64,000 bases of DNA from Lacipirellula limnantheis (GCF_007746075.1 NZ_CP036339.1:186001-250000), one strand, 5' to 3'. Counted from the stretch's first letter, positions 1 through 9,417 are shown. Notes: generated by a model from the letters alone, not told the origin. Made by a program: numbers and translations.

Positions 1-241
1 AAGAAAGTCTCTCACATCGCAATTTCTAGGAAACTTGAGCTATACAGTGTCACTAATAACGTCGTTCCTTCGATTCTAATAATGTTGACCGAAGATGTTC
101 GTTACAGCGAGCGGAGCCGCTGCCCGTCATTCAAATGATCAGCGTATGCGTGGCCGCTCGTTTGCTTCGGAACGTCATGGGCTATCGCAGTATCAAAAAG
201 CCAGGACCGTCGCTCCACCGCCATCCCTGACTGGGTTCTCT

Positions 242-2980
242 ATGTTGCCCTGCATTGAAAACACTTCGACTAACGCCGTCGACTTTGGATATTTCATCAG
301 CATCGAGGCGATCACCTTAACGCCCATTGAGGGGTGCCTCTCGCCCCATTCGTTGATCGACTATTATCGCGCATTGGAAGTCGATTTAAGGAATGCGATC
401 GCTAACTGCGGTAAACGCGACATCTACTGTTTCCAGCTTGATTTCGCCATCACTCCCAATGGGCGTCGTACTCTCTACGGAACGCTGCGCGGCGTTGACG
501 ACGACGACTTCGCACTGCTGCTGCTCAAAAGCTGTGAGAAAACGCCGTTCCCAGAGGTGCGCCGCGTCTTCATCGGGTCCATGGTGGCTTACTCGGCGTC
601 GGATTTTGGTGAATTTGGTTTTACGCCGCCCTTCTCACTCGGGTTCGCGGAGTTGCCGCCGACCGTGACCGAAGCCCTAGAGTTGATCGCGAAAAGAAAC
701 ATCGCTCATCGGACGACGGAACCTGTATTGCCGCGAGAGCGCTGGTGGACTCAGCCGCTGACGCGACTGAAACACTTGATGGCTCGCCGGCGTGGCAGTA
801 GCTCCGACTCACTGCCGACGGGGCGCGAATCTGCACCGGCCGAACTTAGCTTTGACGAGATTCAAGCAGCATACGACAGCGGCCTGTCGTACATCGAGCA
901 CATCTTGCCTAATGATCCCAATAATCCTCATCTGTGGTTCGCTCGTGCTCTTCGGCGAATGGACGCCAGTGAATTCGAAGCAGCGATTGCGGATCTCACG
1001 CAATGCATACGACTGGCGCCGCATTCATTTCTCGCCCAGTTACAGCGCGCCGACTGCTACATCAGATCAGAATGCTTGGAGAAAGCGCTGGCGGATGTGA
1101 ATGCCGCCGAACGCATCGACCCTCGAAATCCGCACACTCACAATACGCGAGCACACATCTATAGCCTGCTGGAGGCATGGCCGGCTGTCGAGCAAGAGTT
1201 TACGTCGGCGATCGCACTCGCCGAACTCGACTCCAACTTCTGGACCGAACGGGGACGCGCTAGATTCGCCCTACCAAATCGCGAGGAAGACGCCGTCTCC
1301 GACCTGGAGACGGCATTGCGACTGAATCCGTACGATCTCGAAGCGCTGCGACTCCGAGTTCAATGCCGCTACGACCTGGAGCCAGGTCAATCGGAGAGGG
1401 CGTGGCCGTTGAAGGGCGTGACGCACGTGGAACGTTTGCTGCGCTACGGGCCGCCCGATCCCAAAGCCCTGACTTTTCGGGCCATGATCGCACTCCACGA
1501 AGGACAGCATGAAGAGGCGCTCCGCTTTTGCGCCGCGGCCGATGAGCTGTTTCCCAACCATCCGTTCGCGGTGGCTGTGCGCGGGTTGGTGCATGCGGCG
1601 ACGAACGAGCCAGAGAAAGCTTTCGAAGATCTCGGCTTCGCCGTGGCCGCTGGGGTCGAATGGCCTAACATCTTTCTTCGTCGGGCTGTCCTGCACGCCG
1701 ACCAGGGTGAGTTCGAATCAGCGATCCGCGAACTTGATGACGCGATTGCGCTCAAAGATAACTTTTGGCAAGCCCACCAACTTCGTGGTCAATCGCTGGC
1801 GAGCATCGGGGAGTTTGAGAGGGCTGAAGAGGAGCTGCGTCGCGCGAAAGTGATGGCTCCTCAGGAAGCCGGGCCGCCTTACTGGCTGGGAAAAATCAAG
1901 CAGTCGCTGGGCGATTGGGAAGCGGCTTGCGAACTCTTTACCGAATGTCTCAATCTGGAGCCCACAAACCTCTCGGGTTGGATCGTGCGCGGGAGATGCC
2001 GTGCGCAATTGGGACGGCATCAAGCAGCCCTCGACGATTTTGATGAGGCCGTTCGAATCCGACCCGAATTTGCTGAGGCGCTTATTCAACGTGCGGCCCT
2101 GCTTTTCGCCTGTCAGCAGCACCAGCGGGCGGCCGACGATCTGACGACGGCGATTGCGCTGCAACCTCACGACCCTTTCCTGTTCGTGCAACGCGCCCAA
2201 GCGTGGTTTCAACTGGAGGAGTTTGACCGAGGCTTAAGCGACTGCGATGAATCGATTCGCTTGAATTCTGAATTGGCGGCGGCCTTTTTCTTGCGGGGAT
2301 GTTGCCTGACGCAGTTGGGCGAACGCGAACGCGTGGAAGAAGATTTGGCGGCGGCCATTCGTCTGTTACCAGAGCACGCCGATCAGTATCTCGCGGGCAG
2401 CCTTGCCGAACAAGCGCATTTCCATAGTCGCCGCGACGAGTACGACTTGGCCATCAAATGTTGCGATGAAGCCATTGGCGTTAGTACGGCGTGTCACAAA
2501 GCGTTTCATGTGAAGGGCATCGCCCTCTGGCGGCTCGAGGAGTTTGGAGCGGCCATCGACGTCTTCTCCGAACTCATCGAGCTGGCGGGCGAATCGTACG
2601 CAGCTCTGAGTAATCGAGGGCACGTCTACGCTGAGATCGGAGAGCTCGACCTCGCTTTGGCAGACCTGCACCGGGCTGTGGCGCTGACCAGCGAAGCAAA
2701 CTTAGTCGAGTCGCTGGCGACTGCTCGCAGCGGGCTCGGTTTTGCATTGGCGGCCTCCGGTCGGTTTGACGAGGCCGAAACCGTGTTTGCAGCCTCGCTG
2801 GAGGTGAATCCGCGGAGTGGTCGGACCTGGTACTATCGGGGGCGCATGAAGGACAGTCAAGGGAAAATCGACGAGGCGGTGGACTGCTTCAAGCAAGCGC
2901 TGCAAGGAACCAAGCCGTCGCTACCGCCGGCTCAGCGTCGGCGGGCGATCGCCTACGGTGAACAACATAAGCAGTCCTAG
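242..2980 (+). CDS. Large TPR-repeat protein
   Basis: A 912-residue protein. The first ~200 residues match no family I recognise. From about residue 215 to the end there are around 18 tandem tetratricopeptide-like units of 34 residues with the usual W/L/G/Y/A/P spacing (for example the segment ending in LAP, then AQLQRADCYIRSECLEKALAD). TPR arrays are protein-binding scaffolds, so a role in assembling a complex is likely, but no partner is identifiable. There is no signal peptide or membrane segment, so it is probably cytoplasmic. The open frame extends upstream to 95. I chose the ATG at 242 because the extra 49 residues look non-coding in composition, although no clear ribosome-binding site supports either start. 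The TAG stop is followed in frame by a degraded N-terminal-like segment (3002-3130). Confidence 0.85.
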   Translation: MLPCIENTSTNAVDFGYFISIEAITLTPIEGCLSPHSLIDYYRALEVDLRNAIANCGKRDIYCFQLDFAITPNGRRTLYGTLRGVDDDDFALLLLKSCEKTPFPEVRRVFIGSMVAYSASDFGEFGFTPPFSLGFAELPPTVTEALELIAKRNIAHRTTEPVLPRERWWTQPLTRLKHLMARRRGSSSDSLPTGRESAPAELSFDEIQAAYDSGLSYIEHILPNDPNNPHLWFARALRRMDASEFEAAIADLTQCIRLAPHSFLAQLQRADCYIRSECLEKALADVNAAERIDPRNPHTHNTRAHIYSLLEAWPAVEQEFTSAIALAELDSNFWTERGRARFALPNREEDAVSDLETALRLNPYDLEALRLRVQCRYDLEPGQSERAWPLKGVTHVERLLRYGPPDPKALTFRAMIALHEGQHEEALRFCAAADELFPNHPFAVAVRGLVHAATNEPEKAFEDLGFAVAAGVEWPNIFLRRAVLHADQGEFESAIRELDDAIALKDNFWQAHQLRGQSLASIGEFERAEEELRRAKVMAPQEAGPPYWLGKIKQSLGDWEAACELFTECLNLEPTNLSGWIVRGRCRAQLGRHQAALDDFDEAVRIRPEFAEALIQRAALLFACQQHQRAADDLTTAIALQPHDPFLFVQRAQAWFQLEEFDRGLSDCDESIRLNSELAAAFFLRGCCLTQLGERERVEEDLAAAIRLLPEHADQYLAGSLAEQAHFHSRRDEYDLAIKCCDEAIGVSTACHKAFHVKGIALWRLEEFGAAIDVFSELIELAGESYAALSNRGHVYAEIGELDLALADLHRAVALTSEANLVESLATARSGLGFALAASGRFDEAETVFAASLEVNPRSGRTWYYRGRMKDSQGKIDEAVDCFKQALQGTKPSLPPAQRRRAIAYGEQHKQS

Positions 2981-3001
2981 AATGGCATCCATCAAATTCC
3001 C

Positions 3002-3130
3002 CTGAGCGTAGCAAAATCGCTTGGCAAATGGTTAGCAGAGGTTGCTGAACTGTTCGCGGATGGCTTAGCTAGTCAAGAGGAGTTGCCAGAAGCTCGCCAA
3101 GCCGCCTTGGACGCTTACTTCTCTGCGGCC
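3002..3130 (+). pseudogene. Degraded N-terminal segment of a planctomycete repeat-protein family
   Basis: In the frame of the preceding gene, beyond its stop, this segment reads as a continuous acidic helix-rich peptide containing KWLAEVAELFADGLAS and EELPEARQAALDAYFSAAW. The pattern VAE-x(2)-ADG-x(3)-EEL-x(2)-AR-x-AA resembles, from memory, the N-terminal region of a paralogous family that is expanded in planctomycetes. There is no start codon upstream, and the following TPR gene continues in another frame. I therefore read it as the decayed 5' end of the gene at 3133-4280 or of a lost neighbour. Family assignment is inference. Confidence 0.4.
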
Positions 3131-3132
3131 TG

Positions 3133-4280
3133 GTGCGCCTCCCATGCGGATGGCGGCACGCCGCCAGCCGCGCCTCTATCTTCGCCGCCAAGGGCGTGGC
3201 CTCCCCTGCGGCGAAGCAGGCGGTTCGTAAGGAAAAGAAAGCCCGGCGGATTGAGGACCTGACCACGGATCATGTTTCAGCAAGCATTTCGTTATATAAA
3301 AACTGGCGTGGCCATTTTGATCGGATTGCGACTAGCAATTCGTCCTTGAGCAGTTACTTACATGGAGCGATCGCCTTGAGCGCCATTGCAAATCTGAATC
3401 TCGCACTGAGTGACCTTAATGAGGCCATACGCCGCGAGGCAAATGCTGATAATTTTGCCAGCCGAGGCGCCGTCTGGTTTAAGCTCGGGGAACACGCCAA
3501 CGCTATCGCCGACTTCAACGAGGCCATTCGAATCGACGCAACGCTCGTCGCAGCTTACCACAACCGCGGCCTGAGTTGGGATGCCAAGGGGGACCACCGA
3601 AAGGCTGTAGCTGTCTTTGACGAAGTGCTTCGACTTGAACCGAACTCCGCCGCGGCGTACTTCAATCGCGGACGTAGCTGGTACGAGCAGGGAGAGTATG
3701 ACAGGGCCATCGCGGACTACAGCAAAGCCATTCAACTCGACCCGAGCTATGCGGACGCATACGTCAACCGCGGGGATAGTTGGGATTCGAAACGGGAGTA
3801 CGACAGGGCATCGCGGACTACAGCAAAGCCATTCAACTCGCCCCGAACGATGCGGACGCGTACGTCTATCGCGGGTACAGTTGGGAATCGAAAAGGGAAT
3901 ACGACAAGGCCATCGCGGACTACAGCAAGGCCATTCAACTCCACCCGAACGATGCGGCAGCGTACGTCTGTCGCGGGTACAGTTGGGATTCGAAAAGGGA
4001 GTACGACAAGGCCATCGCGGACTACAGCAAAGCCATTCAACTCCACCCGAACGATGCGAACGCGTACTTCAATCGCGGGAATTGTTGGGCAAAAAAGACA
4101 GAGTATGCTAAGGCTATAACTGACTTCAGCGAGGCCATTCGACTCGACCCGAACAATGTGGAAGCATACTGCAATCGTGGCCACTGTTGGCGTGCGAAGC
4201 ATGATCAAGAGAAAGCGAATGCCGATTTCAACGAAGCCATTCGCCTTAATCCTAAATTAGCCGTTCGCTTTTTGAACTGA
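3133..4280 (+). pseudogene. TPR-repeat gene broken by a one-base deletion
   Basis: Residues read from 3133 (GTG) form TPR units up to about 3806. The frame then degenerates into Arg/Thr-rich sequence, while clean TPR units (IADYSKAIQL, DADAYVYRGYSW) continue in the frame ending at the stop near 4280. The preceding repeat copy has AGGGCCATCGCGG where this copy has AGGGCATCGCGG, so one C is missing at about 3808. Units 3-6 are 102-bp (34-codon) near-identical tandem copies, which indicates recent duplication. The product would be a cytoplasmic TPR scaffold of about 380 residues. Either it is a pseudogene, or the deletion is a sequencing error or a reversible switch. The start is uncertain: the first ~35 residues are basic and compositionally odd. 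Confidence 0.75.
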
Positions 4281-4471
4281 CGTACGCAATTCTTCGGGAG
4301 TTGAGTTATTTGTCGCGTCATGGGAACGCGACCCGTAATGTGTCGGAATTGCAGGAGCGTATTACGAAAGTTGCTTTTCAGGGTATCTGCACTGGCGGAG
4401 TCCCCCTGGAACCTGCTGTCCTGTGTGTCACGGCGGCAGGGTGTCACGGTGTCACGGCGGCGGATGAATGG
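4281..4471. other. Gap between convergent genes
   Basis: No gene is supported here. Near 4430-4460 there are short direct copies of TGTCACGGCGG, close to the 3' end of the histone deacetylase-like gene. I see no convincing terminator hairpin. Confidence 0.3.
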
Positions 4472-5380
4472 TCAGATGCTGCGTCTGGTTAGGCGCGACT
4501 GGGTCGCGGCCGACAAGGTGAGACGGTGCAGTGAGACCAGACCGCACTCGTCCAAGCTTGGGCCAAGATATCCGCCTGCCAGAACAAAGGCGATCGGAAG
4601 GCGCCGGCGATCACACCACTCGAACACCATGGCCTCGCGGGCAGCTAGGGTCTGTCGCGTGATACCGGCTTGACCACCAGTCGGGCAATCCTCGAACGGG
4701 TCCATACCGGCGTTGTAAACGCAGAGGTCGAAATTATGGTCTTGCCGCCCCACCTCGTGCAGCATCCGTTCGACGGTGGGGAGGTACTCGGAACTCGACC
4801 CAGCCATCGCCCGCATGGCGCTCTCGCTGGTCGGATAGCTGTCGAAGCTGCTGACCGACACGTCAAGCTGGCGGATGCGAGGCTCGCCCGCGATCAGAGA
4901 TTCCGTGCCGCCGCCGCAATGCGCGTCTAGATCCAGGATCAACACGGACCTAGCCCCGGCGGCCAGCGCGGCCTGTGCGGCGATGACCAGCCCGTTGAAG
5001 GTGCAGTACCCGGCCCCGCGCTCGTGACGGGCGTGGTGAAGACCGCTGGACAGCGATCCGGCCACGCCCTGCTCCAACGCCGCACGTGCTGCTGCGACAG
5101 CACCCCCGTTTGAAGCCAGCACCATCGGCCACAGTCCGGCATCCCATTCGAATCCTTGCGACTCGGCTAGCCCCCGAGGCACGCCGGTCTCTACGGCACG
5201 GACATAGTCAGGATCGTGGACGGCGGTGACTAGATTCGGAGGCAGCGGCTCCGGCTCGACCAGCTCGATGCCCAAAAGAGGCGATTTCAAGAGTGAGTCC
5301 GCGACCCATTTTGCCTTGCGCGTCGTCTCAAATGCGTAGTCGGAGCCGACGTATTCCGGGCTGTAGAAGACACGCATCAT
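4472..5380 (-). CDS. Histone deacetylase-like zinc amidohydrolase
   Basis: A 302-residue protein of the arginase/deacetylase fold, full length for bacterial acetylpolyamine amidohydrolase/HDAC-like enzymes. Family marks are visible. The double-His active-site segment is SGLHHARHERGAGYCTFNG. The first zinc ligands are in LILDLDAHCGGG (Asp-x-His), a third acidic ligand is in YNAGMDPFED, and LAGGY lies near the C-terminus. These enzymes hydrolyse N-acetyl groups from lysines or polyamines; the substrate cannot be read from sequence. There is no signal peptide, so it is cytoplasmic. Two adjacent ATGs (5380 and 5377) are both possible starts. It stands alone between unrelated genes, so there is no operon context. 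Confidence 0.85.
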   Translation of the reverse strand: MMRVFYSPEYVGSDYAFETTRKAKWVADSLLKSPLLGIELVEPEPLPPNLVTAVHDPDYVRAVETGVPRGLAESQGFEWDAGLWPMVLASNGGAVAAARAALEQGVAGSLSSGLHHARHERGAGYCTFNGLVIAAQAALAAGARSVLILDLDAHCGGGTESLIAGEPRIRQLDVSVSSFDSYPTSESAMRAMAGSSSEYLPTVERMLHEVGRQDHNFDLCVYNAGMDPFEDCPTGGQAGITRQTLAAREAMVFEWCDRRRLPIAFVLAGGYLGPSLDECGLVSLHRLTLSAATQSRLTRRSI

Positions 5381-5882
5381 GGAAACGCCTTTCTGCCGAC
5401 GAGCGCTAAAGCGCTAAGCATATGCCCGCATCGCAAGATCGCAGATTAAAGGGCACGTTGAACACGTTTTGCCCGCCCTTGCGTAACGCTGACAGTGTCG
5501 GTGTTGGGTAGAAACGATATGGACTTGCCGTTCGAAAAAAGCGACTCCAAAACCCCTTTGTGGCATTCCTAATTCTGCTTGCGTTCATGCGACTGGCACG
5601 AGGATGGTGGGGGCCGAAGTTAGCGCTACTTCGCATAACTCGCTGCGTGTGTCCGCCATTCTGGAAACGTAGCGCCAGGCAGGAGGTGTGCCTCAGATTC
5701 TGTAACGCAACACTATGCATTATTTGGACTTTGTGACACCGGGATCATCGGGGCAGCGGGCCTCAGGCCCGTTGCAGTCACGGATTCCTGATCGCTCCCG
5801 ACGTGATGCGTGTGGAGGTCGTTGTTGCCGGCGTCTTCTAATTGGGTGGCTCGGGGCGAGGAGATTGGGCACATAAGCGATG
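5381..5882. other. Non-coding stretch, nothing recognised
   Basis: Weak open frames occur on both strands (for example 5406-5720 minus), but their residue composition is unlike a protein and they have no supported start. I see no RNA gene or clear repeat. Confidence 0.3.
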
Positions 5883-6164
5883 ATGATCAGATACGACTGC
5901 CCTTCGACGCACTTCGATTCGGTTGCGAGCTTACTATCCTTGGTGCTCGGCAAAGAATCGCGGCTGTTAAGCGATGGAACGGTAGTAGAGCAATTACAGG
6001 CTATTTTCGACGGCGAAGAGACGCTTGTGGCACCTCCGTCCGACATGGTTGCGCGGTTTCAGAAGCAGTTGAAAGCGATGCGACGTGATAGTGCCTCAAC
6101 GTGGCGAGCAGTTCCTTTGTACGGCCGCGAAGGTAAGAGTTGGGCACCGCCTCCGGAGCCCTGA
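5883..6164 (+). CDS. Small hypothetical protein
   Basis: A 93-residue open frame beginning MIRYDCPSTHFDSV, with balanced composition and a plausible helical middle (VARFQKQLKAM). It matches no family I know and ends 2 nt before the 3' end of the broken membrane-protein gene on the other strand. No clear ribosome-binding site precedes either adjacent ATG. It may be real or may be a fragment of a decayed gene in this accessory region. Confidence 0.3.
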   Translation: MIRYDCPSTHFDSVASLLSLVLGKESRLLSDGTVVEQLQAIFDGEETLVAPPSDMVARFQKQLKAMRRDSASTWRAVPLYGREGKSWAPPPEP

Positions 6165-6166
6165 CG

Positions 6167-6768
6167 TTAATTCGCCCAAGCGCCCGGCAATGCTTCGACG
6201 GCGCTTACGGATGTCCAATCGGTTCCGTCCCATCGAATCGGGAGATAGATGGTGACAGGAGCTGCCTCGTCTGCGGTGACTTGAATCGCGACACGATACT
6301 CATTTCCGTCTGTCAGCCCGAAGTACGGCTGTGCACACGTTGGAATGCCCCCACCGACACCGTCAAATGTAAATGCGACGTCGACTCGATTCATCACTCC
6401 AGGGTGTAAGTCTCGCGACGTCGGATTGTAGAAGTCATTTTGCCATGGAAGAGGCCGACCTTCATTGCGGAATCCGATATTGCCGCGCAAAGGTTGCGCT
6501 CCTATCAAGAACGCCCTCGCATTCTTAGCGACTCGACGACCTTTCGATTGACGACGCATATCCTTATCCAAATTGATCGGGCAAAGCTATTGCCTTTGAT
6601 GAAGGGGTCCGGCGTGTTGCCCTGCAAGGTCACGTCTCTCTTGGGGACGAAGCTCACTTCAAGCAAAGGCCGCTTGAAGTAATCGCCGTACATGAGGTAC
6701 AGCAGGCCGCCGGCCGTTGCAATTGCGGCGACAACTTCCATCCAGTCTTTGAACGAGAGATTGCGCAT
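6167..6768 (-). pseudogene. Membrane-anchored protein gene with a frameshift
   Basis: The 5' part (from 6768) encodes a short N-terminus and one membrane segment (EVVAAIATAGGLLYLMYG). It continues to WIRICVVNR before running into a short out-of-frame tail. The 3' part resumes in another frame with KGRRVAKNARAFLIG and continues about 110 residues to EALPGAWAN. Joining the two at about 6538, by restoring one base in the AAAGG run, gives a continuous protein of about 200 residues: one N-terminal TM helix and a soluble beta-rich domain ('V-x-V-x-N-x-GRR-VAKN-x-R' pattern). That is typical of a membrane-anchored domain of unknown function. It could be a genuine pseudogene or a base-calling error. 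Confidence 0.7.
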
Positions 6769-7379
6769 GCATCAAATATAACGCCGCCCGACGGCAGGTT
6801 CAAAGCCCGGGCTGCGCCAGCCGCCGCGGCGAAGTGCATCGAATTGTCAAAGATTTCGCGGCCGGCGATTCATTTGGAAAAGTCATCCATCTGACAGTCG
6901 TCGAATTGCGGCGTCGGTGCTCGGACGCCATATACGCCGCTCGTGCCCCTCTCCGCGACGGGCGGCATCAATAATGTTCCAGAACGCTTTACGATCCATT
7001 TCTCGGGCCCTAAAGTGGTGCGGCATTGCAATGCCTGCCACTCTATTGCCCTCGCTCCCCGTCCGCAAACTGTCTCGGTTCCTGCCTCCGATTTAGGCTG
7101 CACTCACCGGCTGGCCGCAAGAGTTACGAATGGCACGCGTAGGATTCTTGTGCCGGTGGTATCGTGACCGGTATGGAAGACGAACCCCCCAAAGAGCCGC
7201 CGGCCATGCCAGCTTACTACTACTCCTTCAGCTACCCGGCGCCGCTTACCTGCAGCGAAGGGAAGAAACGGAAGTGTGAGGCGATCGGCGAGAAGATCGT
7301 CGAGCAGCTGAAGCTGCGCAAGCAACGGCGGAGTCGCTGGCGTCCGCGAGAGGGTTAGTACCCAGCCTCCCGGCCTAAG
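6769..7379. other. Mostly non-coding, possible relic
   Basis: On the minus strand a short frame starting near 6999 reads MDRKAFWNIIDAARRGEG. This resembles the start of DUF4240-type proteins, but it stops after 38 residues, so at best it is a truncated relic. On the plus strand 7164-7358 could encode a 64-residue Pro/Lys-rich peptide with no recognisable features. Neither is strong enough to call as a gene. Confidence 0.25.
7361..7375 (-). repeat. 15-bp 3'-flank repeat, copy 1
   Basis: Read on the minus strand this is GGCCGGGAGGCTGGG, 4 nt downstream of the stop of the 35-residue membrane protein. An identical copy is at 11745-11759. It could be part of a repeated gene cassette or an RNA 3' element. 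Confidence 0.6.
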
Positions 7380-7487
7380 TCAGATTTGTCGCTGCCAGAG
7401 AGCGCAGAGCAGCAACAGTACGGCGAGAATTTCGCCGCCGATCAACATTGCAGGGTAGCCGCGCAGGGCTCGGAGCCTGATAGCCAT
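7380..7487 (-). CDS. Very small single-TM membrane protein
   Basis: A 35-residue open frame starting MAIRLRALRGYP, followed by a hydrophobic helix (AMLIGGEILAVLLLLCALW) and ending QRQI. Basic N-terminus then TM is a standard inner-membrane topology. Exactly 4 nt after its TGA, read on the minus strand, comes GGCCGGGAGGCTGGG. The same 15 bases follow the small membrane gene at 11764-11931 with the same 4-nt spacing, which supports both as members of one small-gene family. Function unknown. Confidence 0.5.
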   Translation of the reverse strand: MAIRLRALRGYPAMLIGGEILAVLLLLCALWQRQI

Positions 7488-7652
7488 GCTGCCATTCTAG
7501 CCGCGATCTCTGAAATGAGACCGGCTAGGATGTGTCCACGGCTATTGAAAAAGAAAATGATGGCTTAATCCGCTGCCATCAAGTAGGATTTGCAGCCGCA
7601 GGCCGGTGGCTACTTCATCAAAATTGTACTGACTTTTCTGAAGGGACGTCTA

Positions 7653-8603
7653 ATGAAGTCTTTCAAGTGCGGCTTGGCAGCTATCGTCATAATAGCGACG
7701 CTTCCGCGTGTCGCGACGGCGGAGATTATCTTCTGGACGGATCCGGCCGAGCGATCCGGATCACATTTCGTTCGCCGCGCAGGTCCGGGCCCGGGGTTGC
7801 AAACCATTATCGGCAACTTGCGCGATCCGCGCGGAATGGCAGTCGATTCGCTAAATGACAAGATCTACTGGACCGAACCGGGCCTAGGGAGTATCAGTCG
7901 CGCCAATTTCGACGGCAGCGGCATCGAACAAATCGTCGCTACCTCCAGCGCTGGCGGCGGCGTGGCGCTTGATGTATCGGCGGGAAAGCTCTACTGGACA
8001 GACGGCGTCCCAGGTAGCGGCCTGATCAAACGAGCCAATTTAGACGGTTCGGTCGTTGAGACCATTGTTCCAAGCGGTCCCTTCCATCCGGCAGGAATTG
8101 CACTCGATGCCGTCAATCAGAAGGTTTACTGGACAGACCTTGAAGGTCACCTCGACGGGGCTGGTCGAATTCAGCGCGCAAACTTCGACGGGTCAAATAT
8201 CCAAACCATTCTCTCCGGAATCGACGAGGCCAACGGTCTCGCGCTTGATCCGTCGGCCGGTAAAATTTACTGGCCTGACTTGACCACGAATCGGATTCAA
8301 CGGGCGAATCTCGACGGCACCAACGTCGAGGATATTGTGACAGGCGTTGATGATCCCACGACGGTCGCGCTAGACCTGACGGCGGGCAAGATTTACTGGA
8401 CCGATTCCCAACCGACTCCTGCCGTCAGCAACAGGATTCAGCGTGCCAACTTGGACGGGTCGGGTATTCAGGTCATCGTCTCTGGAGTGGGAGTTCCGTG
8501 GGGCGTTGCGGTCGATCCGACGCCAGTCCCTGAGCCGATAGCTGGAATCATGGCCCTGATCGTTTGGGGCACCGCAGTCGCCATCGTTCGGAGGACGAAT
8601 TAG
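7653..8603 (+). CDS. Secreted YWTD-type beta-propeller with PEP-CTERM tail
   Basis: A 316-residue protein. The signal peptide is at residues 1-25 (KSFKCGLAAIVIIATLPRVATA). About six low-density-lipoprotein-receptor class B-like repeats follow, each with a [KI]xYWTD core and an RANxDGxx step (KIYWTE, KLYWTD, KVYWTD, KIYWPD, KIYWTD). Together they should form one six-bladed propeller. The C-terminus is PVPEPIAGIMALIVWGTAVA plus a basic end, a PEP-CTERM sorting signal normally cleaved by an exosortase. It is probably an exported or surface binding protein; the ligand is unknown. I chose the ATG at 7653 over the upstream start at 7590 because it places the signal peptide at the N-terminus. Confidence 0.88.
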   Translation: MKSFKCGLAAIVIIATLPRVATAEIIFWTDPAERSGSHFVRRAGPGPGLQTIIGNLRDPRGMAVDSLNDKIYWTEPGLGSISRANFDGSGIEQIVATSSAGGGVALDVSAGKLYWTDGVPGSGLIKRANLDGSVVETIVPSGPFHPAGIALDAVNQKVYWTDLEGHLDGAGRIQRANFDGSNIQTILSGIDEANGLALDPSAGKIYWPDLTTNRIQRANLDGTNVEDIVTGVDDPTTVALDLTAGKIYWTDSQPTPAVSNRIQRANLDGSGIQVIVSGVGVPWGVAVDPTPVPEPIAGIMALIVWGTAVAIVRRTN

Positions 8604-9005
8604 CGCGAGCAGCATCGCTGAACCTGCCTTCCGGTTCGTCAAACCCACAGCGACGGCCGAAGTTGCTCTACTAGCGAATGCAGACCCCCAGATGCTGCCA
8701 TAACGGTCTCCACAGAATCGCGGATTAGTTACAGGTTCCCACGCGATTATGGGGGTGGGGCCAATTCCAAAAACGTCACGGGTAGCAGAGTGGGGCCCCC
8801 CCTACGTGTTTGGGGGAGTATCGTTGGACACTAGGCCGATGATCTGGCGTCGAACTTCGGCAGAGATGCTTGACCATCGGTCTAGTAAAAACGCGAGATC
8901 AGGGTCTGTCGTAGAAGAGGTTTCAGATATTGCACCGGAATATGCAGCGCGTCCATTGCCACGGTCGGATGAATCGTCGGTGTTTATGGGGCCGAATGCA
9001 CTTTC
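8604..9005. other. Non-coding stretch upstream of decayed element
   Basis: No gene is supported. The stretch near 8745-8815 is G-rich and then C-rich. Open frames here are short and mutually overlapping. Confidence 0.3.
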
Positions 9006-9026
9006 GTTCGAATCCCTCCGGGCGTA
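9006..9026 (+). other. tRNA 3'-end-like fragment, possible attachment site
   Basis: GTTCGAATCCCTCCGGGCG plus TA has the T-loop consensus (GTTCGAATC) followed by a T-stem/acceptor-like 3' half, as at the end of many tRNA genes. The upstream side does not pair with it, so no complete tRNA exists here. Isolated tRNA 3' ends are typically left by integrative elements. The adjacent relic frames fit that reading, but no integrase gene survives in the window. Confidence 0.4.
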
Positions 9027-9135
9027 CTGATCTTTTCTTGGCCGAGATCTTGGCCGCCGCCGACTTGCGGCACGCGTTCGGGTTATCGCTGCGGCGCCTC
9101 CCGCATTCGGCGAATTGTGGTGGAGCGGCGGGCAC

Positions 9136-9330
9136 TCATCGCTTAGCGCCGAACGCCTCCGGCCAGTCTTCCAATCCGTTGAAGCCGTTGGCGATGTGAC
9201 GGTCAAGTTAGCGGGCGACGTTGGTGAGCGCCGCCGCTTCGACCCGCTCCCACGGGTTGGCGTTGTCGGCGAGCGCCGTGGTCACAATTTCGGTCCAGGT
9301 CGTCGCTGGATCTTCAGAGGGTTCGGGTGA
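9136..9330 (-). pseudogene. Small gene relic with an in-frame stop
   Basis: The minus strand reads TWTEIVTTALADNANPWERV then EAAALTNVAR. An in-frame TAA (9208-9210) follows, and then, in the same frame, LDRHIANGFNGLEDWPEAFG and a final stop. No start codon is found upstream in frame. The coherent amphipathic sequence on both sides of the stop says this was one protein of about 65 residues or more. Just beyond its end another short frame (NPNACRKSAAAKISAKKRS) runs toward the tRNA-like fragment. Both look like leftovers of a mobile or accessory element. Confidence 0.5.
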
Positions 9331-9417
9331 ATTTGGGGGATTTGTTGACTCTAATCTCCGAACTGCATATGCTCACGCACAGCTGACCGTGGGGGGAACA
9401 ACAAGGGAGCTGGGGCG

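Noticed and set aside
3700..4100. CRISPR-like array
   Set aside because: The 102-bp periodic repeats are coding TPR units without unique spacers.
7164..7358. 64-residue frame starting MTGMEDEPPK
   Set aside because: No ribosome-binding site, no recognisable feature and no homologous neighbour; kept only as a possibility in the gap note.
9006..9026. A complete tRNA gene
   Set aside because: Only the T-loop/3' end is present; the preceding bases do not pair as T-stem, anticodon or acceptor.
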